Of a DNA stretch of 41,498 nucleotides, positions 1 to 7,295 are shown piece after piece. The position numbers and the translations under genes are program-made. The DNA is from Defluviitaleaceae bacterium. Its GTDB lineage: Bacteria; Bacillota; Clostridia; Lachnospirales; WQUN01. Position 1 is the stretch's first letter; each line of letters starts with the position of its first letter. Under the pieces are notes generated by a model. The model did no database searches. It saw only the letters and a program-made list of their open reading frames with translations, and was not told where the DNA came from. The stretch is from contig WQSR01000003.1 of assembly GCA_009787785.1 (NCBI GenBank), positions 45,224-86,721 on the forward strand, read 5' to 3'.

Positions 1-354
1 GGCGCAGATATTGTTGCGGACATATTGAAGCAGGCCACGCACGGCAGTGTACGATTATATATGAATAGGGTAAACCTTTACGAAGTATATTATGGGTTTT
101 ACCGTGAGTATGGAAAAGAGTATGCTCTGAATGTTGTTGAAAATGTTGAAGATTCCCCTATCCTTGTTACGGAGTTTGACAGAGAAATTTTTCTGGAGGC
201 AGGGCGGTTAAAAGCAACCTATAAGTTATCACTGGCAGATTCTATTGCTGTGGCACAAACCATCATATTGAGGGGTTCTATCCTCACGGCAGACCACCAC
301 GAATTGGATGCTATTGAAGGTAAAGAGAATCTTGTTTTCAATTGGATAAGATAA
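1..354 (+). CDS. PIN-domain protein, probable VapC-type toxin (5' truncated by window edge)
   Basis: The frame is open to the first base, so the N-terminus lies outside the window and 117 residues are visible. The surviving part has the PIN-fold pattern: NLYEVYYG with its acidic Glu (visible residue 28), LSLADSIAVAQ with Asp80, then LTADHHELDAI with Asp98 and Glu101. These acidic residues bind Mg or Mn in PIN ribonucleases. The first conserved Asp would be in the missing part. Family knowledge: stand-alone PIN proteins of about 130 residues are usually VapC toxins that cut tRNA or rRNA and are held by an antitoxin encoded just upstream, which would also be off the edge. Codons are AT-rich compared with the genes beyond 1.2 kb, suggesting acquisition. 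A strong hairpin follows the stop. Certain as PIN family; toxin role is inferred. Confidence 0.8.
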   Translation, partial: GADIVADILKQATHGSVRLYMNRVNLYEVYYGFYREYGKEYALNVVENVEDSPILVTEFDREIFLEAGRLKATYKLSLADSIAVAQTIILRGSILTADHHELDAIEGKENLVFNWIR

Positions 355-361
355 AGCTACC

Positions 362-399
362 AAAAGCGGCAGGATGGTTCGTGTTATCCTGCCGCTTTT
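362..399. terminator. Rho-independent terminator after the PIN gene
   Basis: A perfect 14-bp stem (362-375 pairs with 386-399) encloses a 10-nt loop. The arms start with AAAA and end with TTTT, so it can work in both directions. It begins 7 bases after the PIN stop codon. Confidence 0.85.
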
Positions 400-481
400 G
401 ACGGTGATTACCCTCCCCTCCTTTCTCATATGGCTAATTAACTTGCTATAGAAAATTATATTTTGAACAGGAGAATGTATT

Positions 482-682
482 ATGTATGAGTACAAAACAG
501 AAATTTTAACAACAGGCTTTAAGTGGTTTTCCGATAAAGCCGGCGAAGCAGATATTGAGCAGTTCAATGAAAGATTTACGGAACGTTGCATTGAAGGTTG
601 GGAGCTTGTGACGTATAGCTATATGGCAACATCGGCGCAAGTTAAAGGTGCATTGTTAGTTACCTACAGGAAGAAAAAGTAA
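482..682 (+). CDS. Small DUF4177-like protein
   Basis: A 66-residue ORF preceded by AGGAG about 8 bases before the ATG. The sequence has the look of DUF4177-type proteins: an N-terminal beta strand (MYEYKTEIL), a helix with acidic residues, the motif GWELVTYSY, and a final strand LLVTYRKKK. These proteins are about 50-70 residues long, cytosolic and of unknown function. It lies 13 bases before the Nudix gene and probably shares its transcript. Codon use is AT-rich like both neighbours, so the first 1.2 kb may be one acquired block. Family placement rests on motif similarity only. Confidence 0.65.
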   Translation: MYEYKTEILTTGFKWFSDKAGEADIEQFNERFTERCIEGWELVTYSYMATSAQVKGALLVTYRKKK

Positions 683-695
683 TAGAGGGATAAAA

Positions 696-1172
696 ATGAA
701 GCTACGAAAAATGGCGGGGGCGTTTCTGACATATGGAGATGAGGTTCTTTTAATTCAAAGAGGGCTTCATAAAAAATTGGCTCCGGGTATGTGGTCTTGC
801 ATCGGGGGGCATATCGAACAAGAAGAGCATGACAATCCGCTCGTTGCGTGTTTTAGGGAAATTGAGGAAGAAACGGGAATAACGTGCTCGTCAATTACCG
901 GCTTATCGTTACGGTATATTACAACCAGAAAAATTGATGATGAAATTCGTACCGGGTATTATTTTTTTGGAAAAACTACGCACAGGTGCGCTTTACCCGA
1001 ATGTGCCGAGGGGGCTTTGCACTGGGTAAATATATCTGAAATACCGAATTTGCAAATGACTTTTTCAATTAAGTCAGTTTCCACGCATTGGCAAAACAAT
1101 CCGAACTGTACCAATGTGTTTCTCTGTGGCATAAATAGGGAAAATAATAAAATAATATGGACTGTGTTGTAG
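696..1172 (+). CDS. Nudix hydrolase
   Basis: 158 residues with a Nudix box at residues 38-62: GHIEQE-E44, then R54-EIEEETGI. The REIEEETG core, which holds the metal-binding glutamates, is intact. The spacing between Glu44 and Arg54 is nine residues instead of the canonical seven, a two-residue insertion also known from some NTP-pyrophosphatase-like subfamilies. Nudix enzymes hydrolyse a nucleoside diphosphate linked to another moiety, for example oxidised dNTPs; the substrate cannot be told from sequence. The N-terminal strand (LRKMAGAFLTYGDEVLLIQRG) is typical of MutT-like members. The start has a weak GGGA site at 8 bases. The gene ends 6 bases before the convergent mltG stop. Confidence 0.85.
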   Translation: MKLRKMAGAFLTYGDEVLLIQRGLHKKLAPGMWSCIGGHIEQEEHDNPLVACFREIEEETGITCSSITGLSLRYITTRKIDDEIRTGYYFFGKTTHRCALPECAEGALHWVNISEIPNLQMTFSIKSVSTHWQNNPNCTNVFLCGINRENNKIIWTVL

Positions 1173-1178
1173 AACTCC

Positions 1179-2258
1179 TTAGTCCAGATAGCGTGCCGCC
1201 GCCGCGTCGTGGTCGGCTTGGTTGGTGGAGAAGAATTGTTCCCCTGTGACCCAGTCGCGCACTACGAAGAAGAGATAGTTCCCCGGCTCCGGGAACATGG
1301 CCGCGTGAATGGACGCCCAGCCCGGGTTGGAAATGGGCCCGATGGGCAAGCCCGTGAAGAGGTAGGTATTCCAGGGGGAGTCGGTTTGGAGTTCTTCATA
1401 GGTTAGGCGCAGGCGGTCACGGGGGCCGATGGTATAGGAAACGGTGGAGCACATTTGCAGGGGCATGTTGATGCGCAAGCGGTTGTGGATGACCTGGGAG
1501 ACCAGCGGCCGCTCCCGGGCCAGCACGGTTTCGCGCTCGATAATCGAAGCCATGATTACGATTTCGTCTATGGTCAGGCCCATGTCATAGGCCCGGTCTT
1601 GGTAATAGGTGCTGAAGAGTTGCTCGAAGCGCATGAGCATCCGGTGGATGATATGCTCCGGCGAGGGCGTCATGGAGATTTCATAGGTATCGGGGAAGAG
1701 ATACCCCTCCAGCCGGTTGGGCCGCTCCCGGGGCACATGCATGAGAAAGCCGTAGTTGAATTGCCCGTGCTGGGCGGCATAAATAAAATCCTCGGCATCG
1801 AAGAAGCCCCGGCGTTCGAAGTAATTGGCCATATCGGCGATGGTCCAGCCCTCGGGGATGGTAATGCGCTGGAACTGCCGCTCCTCCGGTGCCCGGGCCC
1901 GCAGGGTGTTGTTAATCTGGGAGCTGGTCATGTTGCGGTTCAGGGTAAATTCCCCGGGCCGGAAATCCTGGCCCCGGTTCATCAGCATCCGCTCCAGCCG
2001 GAACATCCAAGCCCGGTGTATGATGCCCTCCTCCTCCAGCTTGCGCGCCACATCGGCCAAAGAGGTGTACTCCTCCAGCACGAAAGGCACCTCGTAGTCC
2101 TCGCCCTCGGCCACCATGTATTCCGACATGGTCCCCCCCATGGCGAACCCCCACAGGGTAAACTGATACACCGCGTACCCCACCAATACCATCAGGGCAA
2201 GGTTAAAGCTCATCCCCAGGATGTATAAAAGCATGTCTACCAGTGTTTTCTGCTTCAT
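1179..2258 (-). CDS. mltG: Endolytic murein transglycosylase MltG (YceG-like)
   Basis: 359 residues from the ATG at 2258. This start is chosen because GGGGAG lies 9 bases upstream, the protein then opens with a single membrane helix (about residues 13-37), and the alternative upstream starts would overlap the preceding ABC-F gene. Family hallmarks are present: LysM-like N-terminal part, EGYLFPDTYEI at about 184-194, and ASIIERET with the catalytic Glu at about 241. The usual LQSDPTV segment reads LQMCSTVSYTIG, a variant. The C-terminal SPWNTYLFTGLPIGPISNPG motif is intact. MltG cuts nascent glycan strands in the outer face of the membrane and sets their length. It lies 19 bases after the ABC-F stop, so both are probably co-transcribed. 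Confidence 0.93.
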   Translation of the reverse strand: MKQKTLVDMLLYILGMSFNLALMVLVGYAVYQFTLWGFAMGGTMSEYMVAEGEDYEVPFVLEEYTSLADVARKLEEEGIIHRAWMFRLERMLMNRGQDFRPGEFTLNRNMTSSQINNTLRARAPEERQFQRITIPEGWTIADMANYFERRGFFDAEDFIYAAQHGQFNYGFLMHVPRERPNRLEGYLFPDTYEISMTPSPEHIIHRMLMRFEQLFSTYYQDRAYDMGLTIDEIVIMASIIERETVLARERPLVSQVIHNRLRINMPLQMCSTVSYTIGPRDRLRLTYEELQTDSPWNTYLFTGLPIGPISNPGWASIHAAMFPEPGNYLFFVVRDWVTGEQFFSTNQADHDAAAARYLD

Positions 2259-2277
2259 TATGGTCACTCCCCTTCGT

Positions 2278-4203
2278 TCAATGGGCACCGTTCTCCCACG
2301 CTTCATATAATAAGACGAGTTTTTCTTCCCATTGGATTTTTTCGTCATAGGCTTGGGCGGAAGCGGCGGCGTCCCGGCTGATTGCGTCATCGGCCAGCTT
2401 TTCGTCACAGGCTTTTATGGCTTCCTCGGCCTGGGCGATGTCGGCTTCCAGCCTTGCGATTTTCGCCAGCCTTTTGCGCTCGCTGGCTTGTTGTTCCTTG
2501 CGGCTTTGCCAGGTTGATTTCTGGGCGGGCCCGGCTTGGGGGATAGTAGTTGCTTCTTCGGCGCGTGCCCATTTTTGCTTGTGCTGGAGGTAATCGTCAT
2601 AGTTGCCGGGGAAGTTTCGAAGACCCTCCGATGTCAGCTCCATCACGCGATTGGCCGTATGGTTGATAAAATACCGGTCGTGGGAAATATAAATCAGCGT
2701 GCCGGGGAAACTGCGCAGGGCGTCCTCCAATATCTCCTTCGAATATAAATCCAGATGATTGGTGGGCTCGTCCAGCACCAGGAAATTGGCTCCCGCCAAA
2801 GTGATTTTGGCCAAGGCCACCCGCCCGCGCTCGCCGCCGGAGAGGGCCGATATGGGCTTGAACACATCCTCCCCGATAAACATGAAGGCCGCCAGGGCGT
2901 TTCGGATTTCCGTGTTGGTCAGCTTGGGGTAGGTATCGGAAAGCTCGTTGAAAAGGGTCTTCCCCTCATCCAGGTTTTGCTGGGCTTGGTCGTAGTAGCC
3001 CCATTTTACATTCACGCCCTCACGGATGCGGCCTGTGTGGGGCTGGATTTCTTTTACCAAAATCTTGAGCAAGGTGGTCTTGCCGATACCGTTGGGGCCG
3101 ATGATGGCGGCTTTGTCCCCCTTTTTCAACGCGAAGGAAATATCCGTGAACAGGGGCTTGCCGTCGAAGCCCATGGTCAGGTTTTCCACCTCCAGCACAT
3201 CGTTGCCGGATGGGATGCTGGGGGTAAGCCGCAGACGCATGGCGGAAGGCAAGGCCACAGGTTTTTCCACCCGCTGGATTTTGGCCAGCAATTTTTCCCG
3301 GCTCTTGGCGCGGATAATCGCCGCCTCGGTGCTGAAGGAGCGGATGGTTTTGATGGCGTCCTCGTGGTGCTTTATTTCCTTTTGCTGTTCGCGGTAATGC
3401 TTCTCGGCGATTTCGCGGTTCAAGGCTTTTTGCTTGACAAACTCCGAGTAATTTCCATTATATACATAAGCGGTCTTGTTTTCAATTTCGATGGTCTTGG
3501 TCACGACGCTGTCTATGAAGTAACGGTCGTGGGAGATGAGCAGCACCGCGCCGGGAAAATCCCGCAGATATTCCTCCAGCCAGGCCACGCTCTCGATATC
3601 CAGATGGTTGGTGGGCTCGTCCAGCAACAGTAAATCGGCGCGTTCAAGGAGCAAACGCCCCAGCATGGCACGGGTTTTCTCCCCGCCGGAAAGCTGGTTA
3701 AAGGGCTGTGCCCACCGTTCATCCGGGAAGCCCAGGCCCCGCAACACCCCCCGCACCCGGCTCGCGGCTTCGAAGCCTCCCGCCTCGGTGAAGCGTGCCG
3801 TCAGCTTGTCGTACCGCCCCATGATTTGCTTGAGGGCCTCGTCTGTGGCGGTGGCCATTTGCCGCTCCAAGTCGCGGAGCTCGGCCTCCATTTTCTGCAC
3901 CGGGGCGAACACCGCGTCCAGCACTTCATATAAAGTATGCTCCGGGGCGGGGGCCACTTCCTCCTCCGGCACGTCGGATTGTGCCAATTGGGGAAGATAC
4001 CCCAAGCGGCGGTGGCTGGCGAAAACAATCTGCCCCCCGTCGGCCTGCCACTTGCCCGTTATCAGCCGGAATACCGACGTCTTGCCCGCGCCGTTCACAC
4101 CGACCAGAGCCGCTTTTTCCTTTTCCTCTATGATAAAAGACACATCACCCAAAATTTCCGTCACGCCGATGTGCTTGTTTACATCTTTCATTTGCAACAG
4201 CAA
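2278..4203 (-). CDS. ABC-F family ATPase (ribosome-associated, two ABC domains)
   Basis: 641 residues from a TTG at 4203, which has AGGTGAG six bases upstream; an ATG at 4191 (MKDVNKHIG) is the alternative. There are two ABC domains with Walker A GVNGAGKT (about 35-42) and GPNGIGKT, signatures LSGGEKTR and LSGGERGR, and two Walker B motifs ending DEPTNHLD. There are no membrane segments, as expected for ABC-F proteins, which bind the ribosomal E site. The region between the domains is charged and helical (arm/linker), and the last 80 residues form a Lys/Glu/Ala-rich coiled coil, as in YdiF/Uup-type members. Whether it serves translation or antibiotic resistance cannot be told. It starts the operon that continues into mltG. 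Confidence 0.92.
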   Translation of the reverse strand: MLLQMKDVNKHIGVTEILGDVSFIIEEKEKAALVGVNGAGKTSVFRLITGKWQADGGQIVFASHRRLGYLPQLAQSDVPEEEVAPAPEHTLYEVLDAVFAPVQKMEAELRDLERQMATATDEALKQIMGRYDKLTARFTEAGGFEAASRVRGVLRGLGFPDERWAQPFNQLSGGEKTRAMLGRLLLERADLLLLDEPTNHLDIESVAWLEEYLRDFPGAVLLISHDRYFIDSVVTKTIEIENKTAYVYNGNYSEFVKQKALNREIAEKHYREQQKEIKHHEDAIKTIRSFSTEAAIIRAKSREKLLAKIQRVEKPVALPSAMRLRLTPSIPSGNDVLEVENLTMGFDGKPLFTDISFALKKGDKAAIIGPNGIGKTTLLKILVKEIQPHTGRIREGVNVKWGYYDQAQQNLDEGKTLFNELSDTYPKLTNTEIRNALAAFMFIGEDVFKPISALSGGERGRVALAKITLAGANFLVLDEPTNHLDLYSKEILEDALRSFPGTLIYISHDRYFINHTANRVMELTSEGLRNFPGNYDDYLQHKQKWARAEEATTIPQAGPAQKSTWQSRKEQQASERKRLAKIARLEADIAQAEEAIKACDEKLADDAISRDAAASAQAYDEKIQWEEKLVLLYEAWENGAH

Positions 4204-4257
4204 GGGAATCTCACCTCGTTTCGCATTGTACGTAAAAACCACCTCCAGTGCAAACGA

Positions 4258-4286
4258 TTGACCGCGAGACGCGTATTACGTATAAT
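4258..4286 (+). promoter_or_regulatory. Strong sigma-A type promoter for the 4320 gene
   Basis: TTGACC at 4258-4263, a 17-base spacer and a perfect TATAAT at 4281-4286. This fits the vegetative consensus in 11 of 12 positions and lies 33 bases before the start codon. Confidence 0.75.
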
Positions 4287-4319
4287 TTTTGTATAAAATT
4301 GTAAAACCGGGGGAACGCG

Positions 4320-5081
4320 ATGAACTTACATAAGATACGCTTTCATCCCATCATCGGGCTGGTCGCCTTGTTTTTCGCCTTTTCCCTTTTGGGGATTATC
4401 CTTAGCTTCGCGTATCAGGCTTGGATGGGGAGTGCATATAATATCGCGGCGCGGGTGTTCGCGCCTGTTTTGTTTGGGGCGGGGCTTGGCGGCGCGGTGT
4501 TTGGCTTGAAGCGGCTCTTCAAGGTGACATGGGGCTTCCTTGCCTTCCTTTGTGCCCTTGGGGGATGCGCGGTGGTGTACGCGCTGATGTGGGAGGGATT
4601 CCCTTTGCGGGGGGAAGTGGAAGCCTTCGCCATATTGGAGCGGGAAATCCCGGGGCTTGCCATGCAGGCGATATGGGCCCTGGAGGCGGCGGCCATTGCT
4701 TTGCCGCCTTTATATATGGCCCTTCGGCGGGCAGGAATATACCTGCCCGGGTACAACCGTTGGGCCCAGGTGCGTCTGATGGATTACGGCTTCAAGCCCT
4801 TCACCGACACGGAGCTGGACCGGCTGGCCGCAGGCGAAACCGAAATCTTTATGAAAAAGCCCATCGACCTCACCGGCTTGAACCGTATCCATGCCGTGGG
4901 CTTGTGCTATGTGGATAAACGGCTTACGGAATATCTGGCGGTTTTCAAGGCGAATTGGGACCGGCAGGGCAATATGGAAAAAGGCCCCCTACTTCTGCTG
5001 GCGGCGATGCCCATTGAGAAAATAGAGGACCTGCAAGGCGTATTATATGAGATACACCGGGAGAGTGAAAGCGAGGATTAA
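4320..5081 (+). CDS. Integral membrane protein of unknown function
   Basis: 253 residues, ATG preceded by GGGGGAA. Four hydrophobic stretches, at about 10-32, 43-62, 68-90 and 113-135, predict an N-terminal four-helix membrane domain. The C-terminal half (from about 140) is soluble and mixed, with GYNRWAQVRLMDYGFKPFTDTELDRLAAGETEIF followed by a short beta-rich stretch ending in a helix (PIEKIEDLQGVLYEIH). No recognised family motif was found. It stands alone behind a strong promoter, transcribed away from the ABC-F/mltG unit, and its high-GC codon use matches the core genes, so it is likely native. No function is proposed. Confidence 0.7.
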   Translation: MNLHKIRFHPIIGLVALFFAFSLLGIILSFAYQAWMGSAYNIAARVFAPVLFGAGLGGAVFGLKRLFKVTWGFLAFLCALGGCAVVYALMWEGFPLRGEVEAFAILEREIPGLAMQAIWALEAAAIALPPLYMALRRAGIYLPGYNRWAQVRLMDYGFKPFTDTELDRLAAGETEIFMKKPIDLTGLNRIHAVGLCYVDKRLTEYLAVFKANWDRQGNMEKGPLLLLAAMPIEKIEDLQGVLYEIHRESESED

Positions 5082-5088
5082 GGCGTGT

Positions 5089-5214
5089 TTACCACGGCCT
5101 CATCCAAAATTGCGGGTGGCGACGGAAGGGCCTAAACCGCCAGAACAGGGGATGGGGATGACGGGGAAAGCGGTGAAAAAAGCTGGGGTGACGCGGCCTC
5201 CATAACATAGGCAT
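5089..5214 (-). CDS. Small cationic Pro/Arg/Phe/Trp/His-rich peptide (41 aa)
   Basis: An ATG at 5214 follows an almost ideal ribosome binding site (AAAGGAGGT, six bases before the ATG) and opens a 41-codon frame ending in TAA. The product has 9 Arg, 9 Pro, 7 Phe, 5 His and 4 Trp, no Lys, no acidic residue and no Cys. It starts MPMLWRPRHP, contains HPLFWRFRPFRR in the middle and ends FWMRPW. There is no signal peptide or membrane segment. The rest of the intergenic space offers no competing gene. Composition resembles proline-rich or Trp/Arg-rich antimicrobial or nucleic-acid-binding peptides, but no homologue is recalled and that role is only inference. Upstream, a GT/AC dinucleotide (5280-5281) and CATAGGAT (5255-5262, minus strand) loosely fit a late sporulation promoter. 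Confidence 0.6.
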   Translation of the reverse strand: MPMLWRPRHPSFFHRFPRHPHPLFWRFRPFRRHPQFWMRPW

Positions 5215-5314
5215 TGTGATACCTCCTTTAAGCGTTAGCTTGTTTCGTTGGTACATCCTATGCTTGTATGGAAAAATAGGTGCAGGGCAGGGGAGTAGCC
5301 GAAGTGGAAAAATC

Positions 5315-5323
5315 TGTTATAAT
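5315..5323 (+). promoter_or_regulatory. Extended -10 promoter of ald
   Basis: TGTTATAAT: a perfect TATAAT at 5318-5323 with the TGn extension. No good -35 box is seen 17 bases upstream, which is common for extended -10 promoters. The ald start lies 43 bases downstream. Confidence 0.6.
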
Positions 5324-5365
5324 CGCGTTGGAGTAAAATAATAGTAAAAGAGAGGATGCATTTTC

Positions 5366-6481
5366 ATGCGCATCGGAACCGTAACGGAGATTAAACAACA
5401 CGAGTATCGCGTGGGGCTGACGCCGGAGAGCGTGGTCAGCTACGTAAGACAGAACCATCAGCTGTATGTGCAAAGCGGCGCGGGCGCGGGTTCGGGCTTT
5501 TCCGACGAGGCGTATAAGGCCGCAGGGGCGACTATTTTGGATACCGCCGCCCAGGTATGGGAAATGTGCGACATGGTGGTGAAGGTGAAGGAGCCCCTCG
5601 CAGAGGAATATCCCCTCATGCGGGAGGGGCAGATTATTTATACCTATTTGCATCTGGCCGCGGACAAGGAGCTTACCGACGCGTTGCTCAACTGCAAGGC
5701 CAAGGCCGTCGCCTACGAAACCATCCGCGACGCCGGCGGCGGCTTGCCCCTGTTGCGCCCCATGAGTGAAATCGCGGGCAAGCTGAGCGTACAGGCCGGG
5801 GCCCGTTGCCTGGAAAAGCCCATGGGCGGGCGCGGTGTGTTGCTTGGCGGTTCCGTTGGGGTGCACCAGGGTGATGTGGTGATTTTGGGTGGCGGCGTTG
5901 TGGGTACGGCGGCGATGAAAATGGCCATCGGCCTGGGTGCCAACGTCACCATTTTGGACACCAGCCTGGACCGGCTCACCTACCTAGACGATGTGTACGC
6001 CAATCGCATCCAGACGCTGTTCTCCACGGCGGCCAACATAGAAAACGCCATCAGCCAAGCGGATTTGGTAATTGGCGCGGTATTGATTCCGGGTGCCGCC
6101 GCCCCCAAGCTCATTAAACGGGAGCATCTGAAAAACATGCGCGAAGGCGCGGTCATTGTGGACGTGGCCGTGGACCAAGGCGGCTGTTGCGAAACCATCC
6201 GCCGCACCTACCACGATGACCCCACCTATGTGGTGGATGGCATCATCCACTATGGCGTGGCCAATATGCCGGGGGCAGTAAGCCGCACTTCTACCTTTGC
6301 CCTCACCAACGCCACGTTAAACATCGGCCTGAAAATCGCCAAACTGGGGCTGGAGGCCGCCGTTCGCGCCGACAAGAACCTGCTGCCGGGGGTCAACTGC
6401 TATGCCGGGCACCTGACCTGCGAGGAAGTGGCCCAAGCCTTTGACATGAAGTACACCCCCGTCATGGAAGTGCTGGCTTAA
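5366..6481 (+). CDS. ald: Alanine dehydrogenase
   Basis: 371 residues, the usual length of the hexameric enzyme. It catalyses L-alanine + NAD + water to pyruvate + ammonium + NADH. Key residues fall at the expected positions: Arg15 (EYRVGLTP), Lys75 (VKVKEP), His96 (TYLHLA) and Asp270 (VAVDQGG). The Rossmann GGGVVG is at 175-180. In this organism it probably supplies pyruvate and NADH from alanine, or disposes of reducing power, alongside amino-acid fermentation. It is monocistronic behind its own promoter, and its last four bases overlap the end of the convergent ttcA-like gene. The ribosome binding site (AGAGG) is rather far, about 12 bases from the ATG. Confidence 0.96.
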   Translation: MRIGTVTEIKQHEYRVGLTPESVVSYVRQNHQLYVQSGAGAGSGFSDEAYKAAGATILDTAAQVWEMCDMVVKVKEPLAEEYPLMREGQIIYTYLHLAADKELTDALLNCKAKAVAYETIRDAGGGLPLLRPMSEIAGKLSVQAGARCLEKPMGGRGVLLGGSVGVHQGDVVILGGGVVGTAAMKMAIGLGANVTILDTSLDRLTYLDDVYANRIQTLFSTAANIENAISQADLVIGAVLIPGAAAPKLIKREHLKNMREGAVIVDVAVDQGGCCETIRRTYHDDPTYVVDGIIHYGVANMPGAVSRTSTFALTNATLNIGLKIAKLGLEAAVRADKNLLPGVNCYAGHLTCEEVAQAFDMKYTPVMEVLA

Positions 6482-7290
6482 TACTCATCCAGGAAATTGT
6501 ATAGCTGACCGCGTTTTTTGTAGCCGATAACCGTGTCCAGATTCACCCGGTGCGCGCTTTGAAAAATGCGGTTTTCTATTTCCGGGTTGCCGGCCTTGAG
6601 TTGTTTGATGAGGGCCTTTACCTCGGCGCGGCGGCCTTCGGAATCGGGGCGGCGCATAACCATGGGGCAGCCGCATTGGACGAATGTCAGGGCATTGTAG
6701 CGGGCCCAGGCGGCAATGGCGTCCTCGTGGACCCGGTACAGGGGGCGAATCAGCTCCATGCCGGGGTAATTTTGACTGTGGAGTTTGGGCATCATGGTTT
6801 CGAAGGTGCCGCCATAGAGCATGTTCATGAGCATGGTTTCCACCACGTCGGAAAAATGGTGGCCCAGGGCGATTTTATTACAGCCCAGCTCCCGTGCCTG
6901 GGCGTAGAGATGGCCCCGGCGCATACGGGCGCAGACATAGCAGGGGCAACGCCCGGCCTTGCTCACCGCCTCGAAGATGTCCGTTTTGAAGATATGCACC
7001 GGAATCTCCAACAGTGCGGCGTTGGACTCGATTTTCCCGCGTCCGTTTTTGCCATAGCCCGGGTCCATGGCCAGAAAGCGTAGCGAAAAGGGAAAATCGC
7101 TGTAGCGCAACAGCTGTTGCATCAGCTTGGCCAACAGCGTGGAATCCTTGCCCCCGGAGATGCACACCGCGATACTATCCCCCGGTTGAATCAAGTCATA
7201 TTGCTTGATACCCTCGATAAAGGGCCGCCAAAGCACCGGGCGGTATTTTTTTATGATACTGCGCTCCACGCGCTGGAGGGGGGTCATCAT
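6478..7290 (-). CDS. TtcA/TtuA-family tRNA thiolation enzyme (PP-loop ATPase)
   Basis: 270 residues. The PP-loop SGGKDST is at 45-51 and marks the N-type ATP pyrophosphatase fold that adenylates the tRNA base before sulfur transfer. Cys117 and Cys120 (CPCYVC) and Cys206/Cys208 (CGCPM) can provide the [4Fe-4S] cluster ligands typical of TtcA, which makes 2-thiocytidine at tRNA position 32. The protein lacks the extra N- and C-terminal zinc fingers of TtuA, so TtcA-like is the better label. It starts 5 bases after the DUF4179 gene stop and is therefore probably co-transcribed with the sigma factor unit. Its stop overlaps ald by four bases. The exact modified tRNA position is inferred. Confidence 0.85.
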   Translation of the reverse strand: MMTPLQRVERSIIKKYRPVLWRPFIEGIKQYDLIQPGDSIAVCISGGKDSTLLAKLMQQLLRYSDFPFSLRFLAMDPGYGKNGRGKIESNAALLEIPVHIFKTDIFEAVSKAGRCPCYVCARMRRGHLYAQARELGCNKIALGHHFSDVVETMLMNMLYGGTFETMMPKLHSQNYPGMELIRPLYRVHEDAIAAWARYNALTFVQCGCPMVMRRPDSEGRRAEVKALIKQLKAGNPEIENRIFQSAHRVNLDTVIGYKKRGQLYNFLDEY

Positions 7291-7295
7291 CGCCG

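Noticed and set aside
362..399. Start of a CRISPR or attachment site repeat
   Set aside because: A single perfect stem with A and T tails directly after a stop codon is explained by a terminator.
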